NCBI GenBank assembly: GCA_027364815.1
Contig: DAHXOQ010000026.1
Location: 1 to 17,925, forward strand
Origin: Acidobacteriaceae bacterium
GTDB taxonomy: Bacteria > Acidobacteriota > Terriglobia > Terriglobales > Acidobacteriaceae
Reading direction: 5' to 3'
Length of the DNA: 17,925 nucleotides
Below, piece after piece: positions 1-7,816 of the stretch; position 1 is the first letter of the stretch; each line of letters begins with the position of its first letter. The position numbers and the translations under genes are program-made. A model generated the notes under the pieces. It ran no database searches, was not told where the DNA came from, and was given only the letters and a program-made list of their open reading frames with translations.

Positions 1-656
1 CTGTACCACTGCGAAACTCGCGCATACAAATCCCAGCAGCGGTAATCAAAGGCTTCTTTCTTATCCGTCGAAGCCGCAGCCAATCCATCGCGCCGTGTAA
101 TCTCGGCTTCAACTTCGGCAACCGTTTTGCCCTCAAGCTGCAGGAATCCCACGACGACATCTGCAACCTGCACACCGGTGTTGTCGATGTAATTTTGCAC
201 TTTAACTGAGTGCCCTGTGGCACGCAGCAGATTCACAAAGGTATCGCCGAGGATGGCATTTCTCAAGTGACCAATGTGCGCGGCCTTGTTGGGATTGATG
301 CTGGTGTGCTCGACGATTGCGTTGAGCCCGGCGCTTGCGGAGCGTGTGGTTTCGCCGGCGGCAATGGCGTGCACCTGGAGCGAACGGTCGAGACGCGCGT
401 TGATGTACCCGGCCCCAGCCACCTCAAATCCGGCAAAGCCCTCGGGGAGCCCAAGCGCCGCGACAATCTCCTGCGCGATGACCTTCGGCGCCTTGCGCAG
501 CTTGCGCGCCAGTTCAAAGGCCACGGGCAACGCGTACTCGCCAAAGTTGAGATCCGGCGGCTGTTCGATTGCGAAACCGTTGAGCTCAATCTGGTAAAGG
601 GAGAGTAGGACCGCGCTCAGGCGCGCCGAAAGCCGCTGTTGGAGTTCAAGATACAC
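1..656 (-). CDS. argS: Arginyl-tRNA synthetase, N-terminal part (3' end beyond window)
   Basis: Class I arginyl-tRNA synthetase, which charges tRNA-Arg with arginine in the cytoplasm; 218 codons are visible and the frame runs off the left edge still open. The N-terminal part (about residues 1-90, with NFGEYALPVAFELARKL) matches the Arg-specific N-terminal domain that contacts the tRNA D-loop. The class I signature is HIGH at residues 127-130, inside the typical ArgRS context SINPNKAAHIGHLRNAILGD, followed by NYIDNTGVQ. I chose the GTG start at 656 because it follows an in-frame TGA (671-669) and a GAGGA ribosome-binding sequence about nine bases upstream; an ATG at 672 is in another frame and closes at once. 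It is divergent from metG across about 160 bp, so two tRNA synthetase genes share one promoter region. Identity is secure; the catalytic C-terminal half is not visible. Confidence 0.95.
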   Translation of the reverse strand, partial: MYLELQQRLSARLSAVLLSLYQIELNGFAIEQPPDLNFGEYALPVAFELARKLRKAPKVIAQEIVAALGLPEGFAGFEVAGAGYINARLDRSLQVHAIAAGETTRSASAGLNAIVEHTSINPNKAAHIGHLRNAILGDTFVNLLRATGHSVKVQNYIDNTGVQVADVVVGFLQLEGKTVAEVEAEITRRDGLAAASTDKKEAFDYRCWDLYARVSQWY

Positions 657-816
657 GTGGGAAAATCCTCATGGATACGGGTCAGAGACGGTAGAAAAAA
701 GAAAAAATCCTAGCCCCAAGTTTATCAGAGCCCGTCTTCTGGACTGCTCAGCGCACATAAATTCAGAGCCATGCCTTAAACTGGAAAGAGACCACAAGAA
801 AGCCAAGAAGAGACCC
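657..816. promoter_or_regulatory. Divergent argS/metG intergenic promoter region
   Basis: This 160-bp gap separates two divergent synthetase genes, so it must hold the promoters of both. It contains an A-rich stretch around 692-709 and ribosome-binding sequences at both ends (GAGGA for argS, AAGAAGAG for metG). I could not pick convincing -35/-10 pairs by eye, and I see no T-box-like leader (no long structured leader followed by a terminator hairpin). The call rests on gene orientation only. Confidence 0.5.
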
Positions 817-2985
817 GTGAGCGAACGTTTTTACCTGACAACGCCGATCTACTACGTCAATGCGCGCCCACACCTGGGCCATGCCTACTCGACGATCGTC
901 TGCGACGCCATTGCGCGGCGCAAGCGCGCGCTCGGAATTGAAACCTGGTTTCTGCCCGGCACGGATGAGCATGGACAGAAGATTGAGCGCTCGGCTAAAC
1001 TCGCCGGCAGCACTCCGGCAGAGTTCGCGGCCAAGGTCTCGAATGAGTTCCGCAGTTCATGGGAGCGGCTTGGACTGACGCCTGACGATTTTATCCGCAC
1101 GACGGAAGAGCGCCACAAGCGCGGCGTGCAAAAGCTTTTTGTCACGCTGCGCGATCGCGGTTACATCTATAAGGGCTCGTACACGGGCCAATATTGCGTC
1201 TCGGACGAGGCCTATATTGACGGCGAGCCGGGCACCATCTGCCCGGATTGCGGCCGCGTGACCGAGACGGTGAGCGAAGAGAATTACTTTTTCAAACTAT
1301 CGGCCTTCGAGCGCCCCTTGCTCGATTATTACGAGTCGCATCCGGAGTTCATGGCGCCTGACTCGATGCGCCGCGAGATTCTTTCCTTTGTACGCGGCGG
1401 CCTCAAGGATCTTTCGGTGAGCCGGACGAGTTTTTCGTGGGGCATTCCTGTCCCCGGCGATGAGAAGCATGTTGTCTACGTCTGGCTGGACGCGCTGGCG
1501 AATTACATTACCGCGCGGGGCTACGGTTCTGATGATGCAGAATCGAAGGCGCGCTTTGAAAAATTCTGGCCCGCCGACATTCACCTGATCGGCAAGGAGA
1601 TCAGCCGCTTTCACTGCGTCTACTGGCCTGCATTTTTAATGGCAGCCGGAATACCACTGCCGCGCTCGGTGCGCGCCAACGGCTGGCTGCTTTTTGAGCA
1701 GAGCAAAATGTCCAAGTCGCGCGGCAACGTGGTGCGCGCGGAGTCAGTCGCCGACGTACTTGGTGTTGATGCACTGCGGTATTTTTTGCTGCGGGAAATA
1801 CCTTTTGGTCAGGATGGCGGCTTTAGTTTTGATGCGTTGGTGCAGCGCTATAACGGCGACCTCGCCAATGGCTACGGTAATCTAGTCAGCCGCGTCGTCA
1901 ACATGATTCACAAATACTTTGAGGGCGCGGTTCCCAGTGCAGGCAAGCTGACCGATGCAGAAGAAAAACTGAGCGAATCAGCAACTGCGACAATCGCGGA
2001 GTTCAATCGCAGCTTTGACGCATTTGATTTTTCAGGCGCGCTCAAGACTCTCTGGGTTTTGGTCGCTGAGACTGACGGCTACCTGACAGCAAACGCGCCG
2101 TGGAAGAAGCCCGCAGAACGAACGGACGCTGACCACGCGGCACTTCAGGCGCGCGTTCTGGCCACTGCGGCAGAGGCGACGCGAGTGCTTACGGCGCGGG
2201 TCTATCCGATTTTGCATGCGTCAGCCGAGATCGTCTGGCGGCAGTTGGGGCAGGGAGAAATCAGCGAAGCCTCAAAGAAAAATTTCCTCAAGAGCCTTGC
2301 CTGGGGCGGACTCAAGAGTGGAACAAAATTTGGTGAACCCGCGCCGCTTTTCCCGCGCGCGGAGAAGGATGCAATCGATCGTATGCAGAATCTTGAAGAT
2401 CAAAATCCGCACAGCGCTGTTGAGGCTGCCGGCGGGAACGATGGGAAGAAAGCGCCCGCTGAAGTCACCTGCGGTGAGGCCAGCGGCGGCTCCGCCGCAA
2501 AAGCACCGAAGATGGAGTCCGCTGATCAGACGAAGGCCGTTGAAGCTGTGAAACCTGCGGCAGAAAAGGCCGAAGCACCTGTTGCAACTGCAATACCCTC
2601 GCCTGTTGCCGCAACATCAGTTGAGCCTGTTGCGGTTGTTCCTGCGACGGAAGAAAAGCCGCTGATCAGCATTGACGACTTCATCAAGATCGAACTGCGC
2701 GTCGCGCAGATTATCGTCGCCGAGCGCATTCCCAAAGCTGACAAACTTCTGCGCCTTGAAGTCGATCTCGGCTATGAGAAGCGCCAGATTCTCGCCGGCA
2801 TCGCCGAGTACTACGAGCCGGAAAAACTCGTTGGCCGCAAGATTGTTATTGTTGCCAACCTAGCGCCGCGCAAGATGCGTGGACTGGAGTCGCATGGAAT
2901 GCTGCTCGCCGCCTCGCTTGAAGGCGGTGTTCCCGCGCTGGCCGGTTTCCACGAGGATGTTCCGCTTGGCGCGCGATTGAAGTAA
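817..2985 (+). CDS. metG: Methionyl-tRNA synthetase with C-terminal tRNA-binding (EMAPII/Trbp111-like) domain
   Basis: Charges initiator and elongator tRNA-Met with methionine. The 722-residue protein has the class I catalytic core with the HIGH-type motif HLGH at residues 19-22 and KMSKS at 297-301. The single zinc knuckle is C127-x2-D130 ... C142-x2-C145: an Asp stands where the second Cys of the first pair usually sits. An anticodon-binding helical domain follows to about residue 520. Next comes an Ala/Pro/Glu-rich low-complexity linker of about 90 residues (roughly 525-615), then an OB-fold tRNA-binding domain (616-722, starting ISIDDFIKIELRVAQI) like the dimerising C-terminus of many bacterial MetRS. 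The GTG start at 817 gives the usual ERFYLTTPIYYVN N-terminus and follows AAGAAGAG. tatD begins 17 bp after the stop, the metS-tatD linkage known from other bacteria. Confidence 0.97.
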   Translation: MSERFYLTTPIYYVNARPHLGHAYSTIVCDAIARRKRALGIETWFLPGTDEHGQKIERSAKLAGSTPAEFAAKVSNEFRSSWERLGLTPDDFIRTTEERHKRGVQKLFVTLRDRGYIYKGSYTGQYCVSDEAYIDGEPGTICPDCGRVTETVSEENYFFKLSAFERPLLDYYESHPEFMAPDSMRREILSFVRGGLKDLSVSRTSFSWGIPVPGDEKHVVYVWLDALANYITARGYGSDDAESKARFEKFWPADIHLIGKEISRFHCVYWPAFLMAAGIPLPRSVRANGWLLFEQSKMSKSRGNVVRAESVADVLGVDALRYFLLREIPFGQDGGFSFDALVQRYNGDLANGYGNLVSRVVNMIHKYFEGAVPSAGKLTDAEEKLSESATATIAEFNRSFDAFDFSGALKTLWVLVAETDGYLTANAPWKKPAERTDADHAALQARVLATAAEATRVLTARVYPILHASAEIVWRQLGQGEISEASKKNFLKSLAWGGLKSGTKFGEPAPLFPRAEKDAIDRMQNLEDQNPHSAVEAAGGNDGKKAPAEVTCGEASGGSAAKAPKMESADQTKAVEAVKPAAEKAEAPVATAIPSPVAATSVEPVAVVPATEEKPLISIDDFIKIELRVAQIIVAERIPKADKLLRLEVDLGYEKRQILAGIAEYYEPEKLVGRKIVIVANLAPRKMRGLESHGMLLAASLEGGVPALAGFHEDVPLGARLK

Positions 2986-3002
2986 TACAGAGGTCCCTTT
3001 TA

Positions 3003-3857
3003 TTGCTCATTGATTCGCACATTCATCTGGATAACGAACGCTACTCTGAGGACCGTCGCGCGGTTCTTCAACGCGCCTATGCGGAAGGTGTTGGTCTGCT
3101 GCTCTCTATTGGAATCGGGGAAGAAGCGATCAACATGGACGGGGCGCTGAATCTCTGCCGCGAGTTCAGCGGGGAAAATGGTGAACGGATTGAAGGGCTG
3201 CCCAAACTCTTTGCTTCCGCCGGCGTCTACCCGCACAACACGCACGAGATTGACGAAAAACTTCTCGCCAAGCTCGACCATCTGCTTGCTCAGCCTGAAG
3301 TCATCGCTTGCGGCGAAATCGGCATTGACTACTACCACGATGGCGCGCCCCGCGAGATTCAACTCACCGGCCTCAAGCAGCAACTTGAAGTCGCGGCCAA
3401 ACATAAGCGGCCCATTCTGATTCACTGCCGCGCCAAGGGCGACGACCCGGTCGCCAATACCGAAGCCTGGGACGACCTCTTCACGATACTCGAATCCGAC
3501 TGGCGCCCGACGGGGATCGGAGGCATCATGCACTGCTTTTCCGGCTCACTCAGACAAGCTCAACGGGCTATTGAATCAGGCTTCCTCATTTCATTCGCCG
3601 GCAACCTGACTTTCGCCAAGGCAGACTCTTTGCGTGAGGTAGCCGGCCTTCTGCCAATCGATTCACTGCTCGTTGAAACCGCCGCTCCCTGGCTTGCTCC
3701 CGCGCCTGATCGGGGCAAGCGCAATGAGCCCGCCTTCGTCGCCCGCACAGCCGCCACTTTAGCCGCTGTGAGAGGCGTCACTCCAGAGGTAATTGCTGCA
3801 GAATCCACTAAAAATTTCCTGCGGCTGTTTCGGCTGCCCCCTGACGTGGGAAACTAA
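3003..3857 (+). CDS. tatD: TatD-family metal-dependent hydrolase with an altered active-site motif
   Basis: TatD proteins are TIM-barrel metallo-hydrolases acting as Mg-dependent DNases (3'-5' exonuclease activity in E. coli TatD). The length, 284 residues, is normal. Visible metal-site motifs are H6-x-H8 (DSHIHLD), E105 (GEIGIDYY), H141 (ILIHCRAKG) and H177 (GGIMHCFSG). The late motif, normally ETDaPWLAP, reads ETAAPWLAP here: residue 227 is Ala (codon GCC at 3681-3683) where a metal-binding Asp is expected, a change explained by a single base. The rest of the motif and the following RGKRNEPAF are intact. The TTG start at 3003 is supported by CAGAGGT nine bases upstream and by homology starting exactly at MLIDSHIHLD. 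It sits 17 bp after metG, so the two are probably cotranscribed. The family is secure; whether the enzyme is active is uncertain. Confidence 0.93.
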   Translation: MLIDSHIHLDNERYSEDRRAVLQRAYAEGVGLLLSIGIGEEAINMDGALNLCREFSGENGERIEGLPKLFASAGVYPHNTHEIDEKLLAKLDHLLAQPEVIACGEIGIDYYHDGAPREIQLTGLKQQLEVAAKHKRPILIHCRAKGDDPVANTEAWDDLFTILESDWRPTGIGGIMHCFSGSLRQAQRAIESGFLISFAGNLTFAKADSLREVAGLLPIDSLLVETAAPWLAPAPDRGKRNEPAFVARTAATLAAVRGVTPEVIAAESTKNFLRLFRLPPDVGN

Positions 3858-3966
3858 TAGATGTAACGGAAAACTCAGCACCACCCCAGGAATGCTCACG
3901 TTGGCCTGCGCGCGCTTACACCGACGGCGCAACGAGATTGGCAGATCCGGACGCGGAGAAGAGATT

Positions 3967-4470
3967 ATGGCACAGGACAATTCATTCGACATCGTCAGCA
4001 AAGTGGAGATTCAAGAGGTGCGCAACGCAATCGATCAGGCCCTCAAGGAAATTCACCAGCGCTTCGACCTCAAGGACTCGCACTCCGAGATCAAGCTAGA
4101 GAACAGCGACAAGGAAATCCTCATGGCGTCGGCGGGCGAGTACATGCTTGAAGCCGTCAAGGAGATTCTCGGCCAGAAACTCGTCAAGCGCGGCGTCTCG
4201 CTCAAGAACCTGACTTACGGCAAGCTTGAAGAAGCCACGGGGCAAAGCGTTCGCCAGCGAATCACGCTCACGCAGGGCATCCCCTCAGAAAAAGCCAAAG
4301 AGATTGTGAAGCTGGTCAAGGACTCCAAGCGCAAGGTTCAGGCTTCAATCAACGGCGACACGGTGCGCATCAGCGGCAAGGATCGCGACGATCTGCAAGG
4401 CATCATTGCACTTCTACGCGGCAAGGATCTGGGCATCGAGCTGCAATTCACCAACTACCGCACCAACTAA
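3967..4470 (+). CDS. yajQ: YajQ-family nucleotide-binding protein
   Basis: A 167-residue YajQ/UPF0234 protein. Members have two ferredoxin-like folds and bind nucleotides; some act as cyclic-di-GMP effectors in Xanthomonas and Pseudomonas. Visible hallmarks are the N-terminal NSFDIVSKVEIQEVRNAIDQ, then RFDLKDS, a central GVSLKNLTYGKLEEA, and the C-terminal RISGKDRDDLQGIIALLR ... LQFTNYR. I chose the ATG at 3967, preceded by GGAGAAGAG about four bases away, because family homology starts exactly there; the reading frame is open further upstream, but those residues look unlike the family. It lies 109 bp downstream of tatD, so it could share that transcript or have its own promoter. Its role in this organism cannot be read from the sequence. 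Confidence 0.95.
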   Translation: MAQDNSFDIVSKVEIQEVRNAIDQALKEIHQRFDLKDSHSEIKLENSDKEILMASAGEYMLEAVKEILGQKLVKRGVSLKNLTYGKLEEATGQSVRQRITLTQGIPSEKAKEIVKLVKDSKRKVQASINGDTVRISGKDRDDLQGIIALLRGKDLGIELQFTNYRTN

Positions 4471-4478
4471 ACGGGAGC

Positions 4479-4507
4479 AAAATCTCCGGTGCAAGCAAAG
4501 ATTTTTT
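4479..4507 (+). terminator. Weak possible terminator after yajQ
   Basis: A 7-bp inverted repeat AAAATCT (4479-4485) / AGATTTT (4499-4505) runs into six T residues (4502-4507), nine bases after the yajQ stop. The U-tract and position fit an intrinsic terminator, but the stem is AT-rich and the 13-base loop is long, so it may not be functional. Confidence 0.3.
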
Positions 4508-4598
4508 CAGATTCAGCAGTGTGCAGTTAGACTGAAGAGAGCACACGGCACAGTTCAGAATCGGCAACACACAACTGAGGGATTGGAAGCTAACGACT

Positions 4599-5588
4599 TT
4601 GAGCACACTTGCAATGGCGACGGCACGGGAGGTATTTGACCTGCTCAAGGATGACCTCTTGGCCATCGAGCAGGAGCTAGGCCGCGACGCCATCTCAAAC
4701 GTCAGCACTATTACGGAGATTGCCGAGTACCTGCGCGAGGGCGGCGGCAAGCGAGTGCGCCCGTCGCTGCTGCTTCTCTCAGCGCGCCTGCTTGGATATT
4801 CCGGACACGGCTCCATTCGTCTGGGTGCAGTTGTTGAGCTTGTCCACACTGCAACCCTGGTTCACGACGACATCATCGACGCCGCTGAGACGCGCCGCGG
4901 GCGTCCCTCGCCCAACACCACATGGGGCAATGAGAAGTGCGTGCTCGCCGGTGATTGGCTCTATATGCAGGCCTTCCGCATTGCTCTGGAAGAGGGCAAT
5001 TTGCGGATTTTAGATCTGCTTATCGCACTGACACAACAGATGGTTGAAGGCGAACTACTGCAGATTGAAAAGCTCGGCCTTGCCGTCAACGAAGGGGATT
5101 ATTACAATCTGATTTACCGCAAGACAGCCTGCCTCTTCTCCACCTCAATGCGGCTCGGCGCAGTTCTCTCCGGTGCAACCCCGGCAGAAGAAGAAGCTCT
5201 GGGCAATTACGGTCGCGCAGTTGGTCTCGCATTTCAGATTGTCGACGATGTGCTTGACTTGACTGCAACCGAAGAGGTTCTCGGCAAGCCCGTGGCCAGC
5301 GACCTGCGCGAAGGCAAAGCCACGCTCTCTGTCATACACGCTTACCAACATGGCACCGCAGCCGAACAGGCGCTTATTCAAGCCGTGCTCGACGACCGCA
5401 GTTTCACACGCGTCAGCCGCGAAGAAATTCAGGCGCTGCTCGGCAAGTACAAGAGCGTTGACTACGCGATGGCCGCAGCCGACCACTACTCAACAATCGC
5501 CCGCGAAGAGCTTTCACGCTTCCCTGATTCAGAATCGAAGCGCGCACTGCTCTGGGTTCCTGATTTTGTGGTTGCGAGAGACAAGTAA
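4599..5588 (+). CDS. ispB: Long-chain all-trans polyprenyl diphosphate synthase (octaprenyl-type)
   Basis: Condenses isopentenyl diphosphate units onto an allylic primer to make the polyprenyl chain of respiratory quinones. The 329-residue protein carries both aspartate-rich motifs of trans-prenyltransferases: DDIID at 90-94 (FARM, followed by AAETRRGRP) and DDVLD at 216-220 (SARM, in AFQIVDD). It also has GGGKRVRP at 48-55, which binds diphosphate. The residue five before the first Asp is a small Ala (HTATLVHDD), as in long-chain synthases such as IspB, so the product is probably C30-C40. The exact length cannot be read. I chose the TTG at 4599 because GGAAG lies nine bases upstream; an in-frame ATG at 4614 has its nearest purine-rich sequence about 24 bases away. 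It is convergent with ribA. It could supply the menaquinone used by the bc complex at 13619-17925 (inference). Confidence 0.93.
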   Translation: MSTLAMATAREVFDLLKDDLLAIEQELGRDAISNVSTITEIAEYLREGGGKRVRPSLLLLSARLLGYSGHGSIRLGAVVELVHTATLVHDDIIDAAETRRGRPSPNTTWGNEKCVLAGDWLYMQAFRIALEEGNLRILDLLIALTQQMVEGELLQIEKLGLAVNEGDYYNLIYRKTACLFSTSMRLGAVLSGATPAEEEALGNYGRAVGLAFQIVDDVLDLTATEEVLGKPVASDLREGKATLSVIHAYQHGTAAEQALIQAVLDDRSFTRVSREEIQALLGKYKSVDYAMAAADHYSTIAREELSRFPDSESKRALLWVPDFVVARDK

Positions 5589-5629
5589 TCCAACATTCGA
5601 ATTCTAAAAATTTAAATTGATCGAAGAAA

Positions 5630-6283
5630 TTAATCCTTCTCTACTACTCCATCCAAAATATGTCCCATCTTCGCTTGCTTGGTGCGCACATACTGTTCAA
5701 AGCTCGCCTGCGGCACAACTTCAGCAGAAACCCGCTCCACCACGCGCACTCCGGCCGACTCCATGGCTGCAACCTTCTCCGGATTGTTTGTCATCAGCTT
5801 GACCGCTTTGACGCCCATCAAATTGAGCACCGCAGCGGGCAGTTCATATGCTCGGCAATCAGGCGCAAAGCCCAGCTCCACATTGGCTTCAACAGTATCC
5901 CGTCCCTTGTCCTGAAGTTCATAAGCACGCCGCTTGGCCATCAAGCCAATCCCGCGGCCTTCTTGTTGCTCGTAGAGTAATATCCCCGCTCCAGCCGCCG
6001 AAATTTCCTCGAGCGCACGCTCCAACTGCTCGCGGCAATCGCAACGCAGCGAGCCAAAAACATCGCCTGTCAAACATTGCGAGTGAATCCGCACGAGCGG
6101 CGGCGCAGAGTAAACATCGCCCATCACCAGCGCGACCAGACCCTCGACTTCATTCTTCTGCGTGCCATTTTGATCGCAATGGCGTGGCTCCGCAAGCTCG
6201 CCCTCGAAGCCGAGAATACGAAACTGCCCCCAGCGAGTAGGAAAATCTGCGTCGGCGATCTTTTTCACATTCGTGTAGCCCAT
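5630..6283 (-). CDS. ribA: GTP cyclohydrolase II
   Basis: First committed step of riboflavin synthesis: opens GTP to 2,5-diamino-6-ribosylamino-pyrimidinone 5'-phosphate, with release of formate and pyrophosphate. The 217-residue protein is monofunctional, without the DHBP synthase (RibB) domain. The zinc ligands are C70, C81 and C83 in SQCLTGDVFGSLRCDC, with the same spacing as E. coli RibA. Other family segments are ILLYEQQEGRGIGLMAKRRAY (101-121), DTVEANVELGF and KLMTNNPEKV near 162-171. A short insertion in the N-terminal part (about residues 31-47) is not in E. coli RibA. The ATG at 6283 fits family N-termini (TRWGQFRILGF); its best Shine-Dalgarno, AGGA, is rather far at 12 bases. It stands alone here, convergent with the polyprenyl synthase and divergent from the sensor kinase. 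Confidence 0.96.
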   Translation of the reverse strand: MGYTNVKKIADADFPTRWGQFRILGFEGELAEPRHCDQNGTQKNEVEGLVALVMGDVYSAPPLVRIHSQCLTGDVFGSLRCDCREQLERALEEISAAGAGILLYEQQEGRGIGLMAKRRAYELQDKGRDTVEANVELGFAPDCRAYELPAAVLNLMGVKAVKLMTNNPEKVAAMESAGVRVVERVSAEVVPQASFEQYVRTKQAKMGHILDGVVEKD

Positions 6284-6379
6284 AGACTGATTTTATCCTG
6301 TAGCGCCACGCGGAGGGTTCACCGCATGAGACACGTCAACTGCGCTGTATATTGGATGTAAAGGTCGTCCATAGGATTC

Positions 6380-7672
6380 ATGACGGACAAACTCATCCTT
6401 ATCACGCTCCTCGTCAAGCTCGGCGTCGCCGCGGCCGTCGCGAGCGCCCTCGCCCGCTCGCGCGTCTTCGAGCGCCTGCTCTTTCTTGAGCATCGCCGCC
6501 GCCGCGAGACGATGACCCTACTCGCATTCTTCCTTGTCCCACTGACACTCGGCGTTCTGGTACGCACTTCAGTCCCCAACTTCCTCGCCGCCGATATTTC
6601 TTTTGAGGCCATCATTCTGCTCGGGCTACTTCTCGGTCCCAGCTCAGCCATCATCGGCGGTTGTGTACTTTCCTTACCTGCGCTGTTGCATCACGAGTAT
6701 CTCGCATTGCCCTTCAACGCAGCAGTGGGATTGGTTGCCGGCATACTCGGTCTCCTGGTCGAGCAGGAAGAAATTTGGTCCTTCACGCCCTTCATCGATC
6801 TGAGCCTTTACCGCTGGATTCGACGCAACCTCAGCAAGCCGCGCATTGACCGCCAGTTCCTTCTCCTTTTTCTCATTGTGTTGATGGAAGCGATTCGCGA
6901 CTGGATCGCATACGTTCATCCCAAGCGCCTCTTCGCGCTTGAACCTACGCAACTCTGGATTCGTTTCCTGGTCCTTGTCTCCGCGCCAATGGTGGTCGGC
7001 GTTGCGCTCAAGGTCTGGAACACACTGCGCATCGAGCTCAAACTTGAGGAGCAAAAGCGGCTCCTGCTTGAAGCACGGCTCGACGCTCTGCGCCGTCAGA
7101 TCAATCCTCACTTCCTCTTCAACACGCTCAATTCCATTGCCTCTCTCGTTCGCGTCGAGCCAGAGCTAGCCCGCAAAATGACTGTCAAGCTCGCCAATAT
7201 TCTGCGCGCGCTCCTGCGCGATCACGACACTTTCGTCAGCCTTCGCGATGAGCTTTCTTTCACCGACGACTACCTGGATATTGAGGTCATCCGATTTGGC
7301 ACGGAAAAATTACGCGTCATAAAAGAGATCGACCCTGTCACGCTCGAAGTTCAGGTACCGAGCATTCTCCTGCAGCCGCTGATTGAAAATTGCATCAAGC
7401 ACGGTCTGGAATCGCGCATCAATGGCGGGCAAATCACTCTGCGCAGCCGCTTGCAGAGCGATCGCGCCATCATCGAGGTTGAAGATGACGGAGTCGGCAT
7501 CGGCGGCCGTCCACAGAACGAACTGCGGCCAGCCAGCAATGGAATTGGAATGAAGAATGTGCGCGAACGGCTTGAAGTACTCTATGGAGGCAACGCGCGC
7601 TTCACCGTTGTCAGCAGCCCCGGGCGCGGGACACTCGTTTCGATCGAGATTCCAGTCGCCGCATCGAACTAA
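6380..7672 (+). CDS. LytS/YehU-type membrane sensor histidine kinase (orphan)
   Basis: A 430-residue membrane histidine kinase. The first ~210 residues are hydrophobic with several membrane segments (about 5-25, 45-63, 75-105, 112-128, 160-176, 198-213), including LLGLLLGPSSAIIGG and FNAAVGLVAGILGLL, which resemble the 5TM sensor region of LytS proteins. A short coiled linker leads to a His_kinase domain with the signature RRQINPHFLFNTLNSIASL (phospho-acceptor H244), then LLQPLIENCIKHGL (N-box) and a HATPase_c domain with EVEDDGVGIG and NGIGMKNVRERL. Members usually pair with a LytTR response regulator; none is adjacent on either side here. The ATG at 6380 has AGGA a few bases upstream. It is divergent from ribA across 96 bp, and its stop abuts the 131-bp inverted-repeat element. 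The signal sensed is unknown. Confidence 0.92.
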   Translation: MTDKLILITLLVKLGVAAAVASALARSRVFERLLFLEHRRRRETMTLLAFFLVPLTLGVLVRTSVPNFLAADISFEAIILLGLLLGPSSAIIGGCVLSLPALLHHEYLALPFNAAVGLVAGILGLLVEQEEIWSFTPFIDLSLYRWIRRNLSKPRIDRQFLLLFLIVLMEAIRDWIAYVHPKRLFALEPTQLWIRFLVLVSAPMVVGVALKVWNTLRIELKLEEQKRLLLEARLDALRRQINPHFLFNTLNSIASLVRVEPELARKMTVKLANILRALLRDHDTFVSLRDELSFTDDYLDIEVIRFGTEKLRVIKEIDPVTLEVQVPSILLQPLIENCIKHGLESRINGGQITLRSRLQSDRAIIEVEDDGVGIGGRPQNELRPASNGIGMKNVRERLEVLYGGNARFTVVSSPGRGTLVSIEIPVAASN

Positions 7673-7673
7673 C

Positions 7674-7804
7674 GAGCCTCTTGCAAAATTACCAAGCTAA
7701 ACAGGATTCAGCCCTGGCTACGCTCAGGTACTATCCTGGGCTATTTTCGATGGCCCCTCCGGGGCCAAATGACCGCACTCGCAATAGAGTTTTGCAAGAG
7801 GCTC
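7674..7804. repeat. MITE/REP-like element with 15-bp perfect terminal inverted repeats
   Basis: A 131-bp block starts with GAGCCTCTTGCAAAA (7674-7688) and ends with its exact reverse complement TTTTGCAAGAGGCTC (7790-7804). Inside is a second perfect hairpin, TGGCCCC-TCC-GGGGCCA (7751-7767). The block begins one base after the LytS-type stop codon and ends 12 bases before the bshA stop, so it fills the convergent gap. There is no coding capacity and no clear target-site duplication at the edges. It may be a small non-autonomous mobile element, a REP-like genomic repeat or a structured bidirectional terminator. The inverted repeats are seen directly; the interpretation is inference. Confidence 0.6.
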
Positions 7805-7816
7805 AAAATTTCAAAA

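Noticed and set aside
657..816. T-box or other riboswitch leader for the divergent synthetase genes
   Set aside because: The gap is too short for two leaders and shows no strong terminator/antiterminator pair.
3000..3533. 177-codon minus-strand open frame opposite tatD
   Set aside because: It overlaps the conserved TatD catalytic motifs and shows no family features of its own.
5589..5629. Possible bidirectional terminator between the polyprenyl synthase and ribA
   Set aside because: Only an imperfect, AT-rich inverted repeat (TTCGA ... TCGAA) is present, with no GC stem, so it is not listed as a feature.
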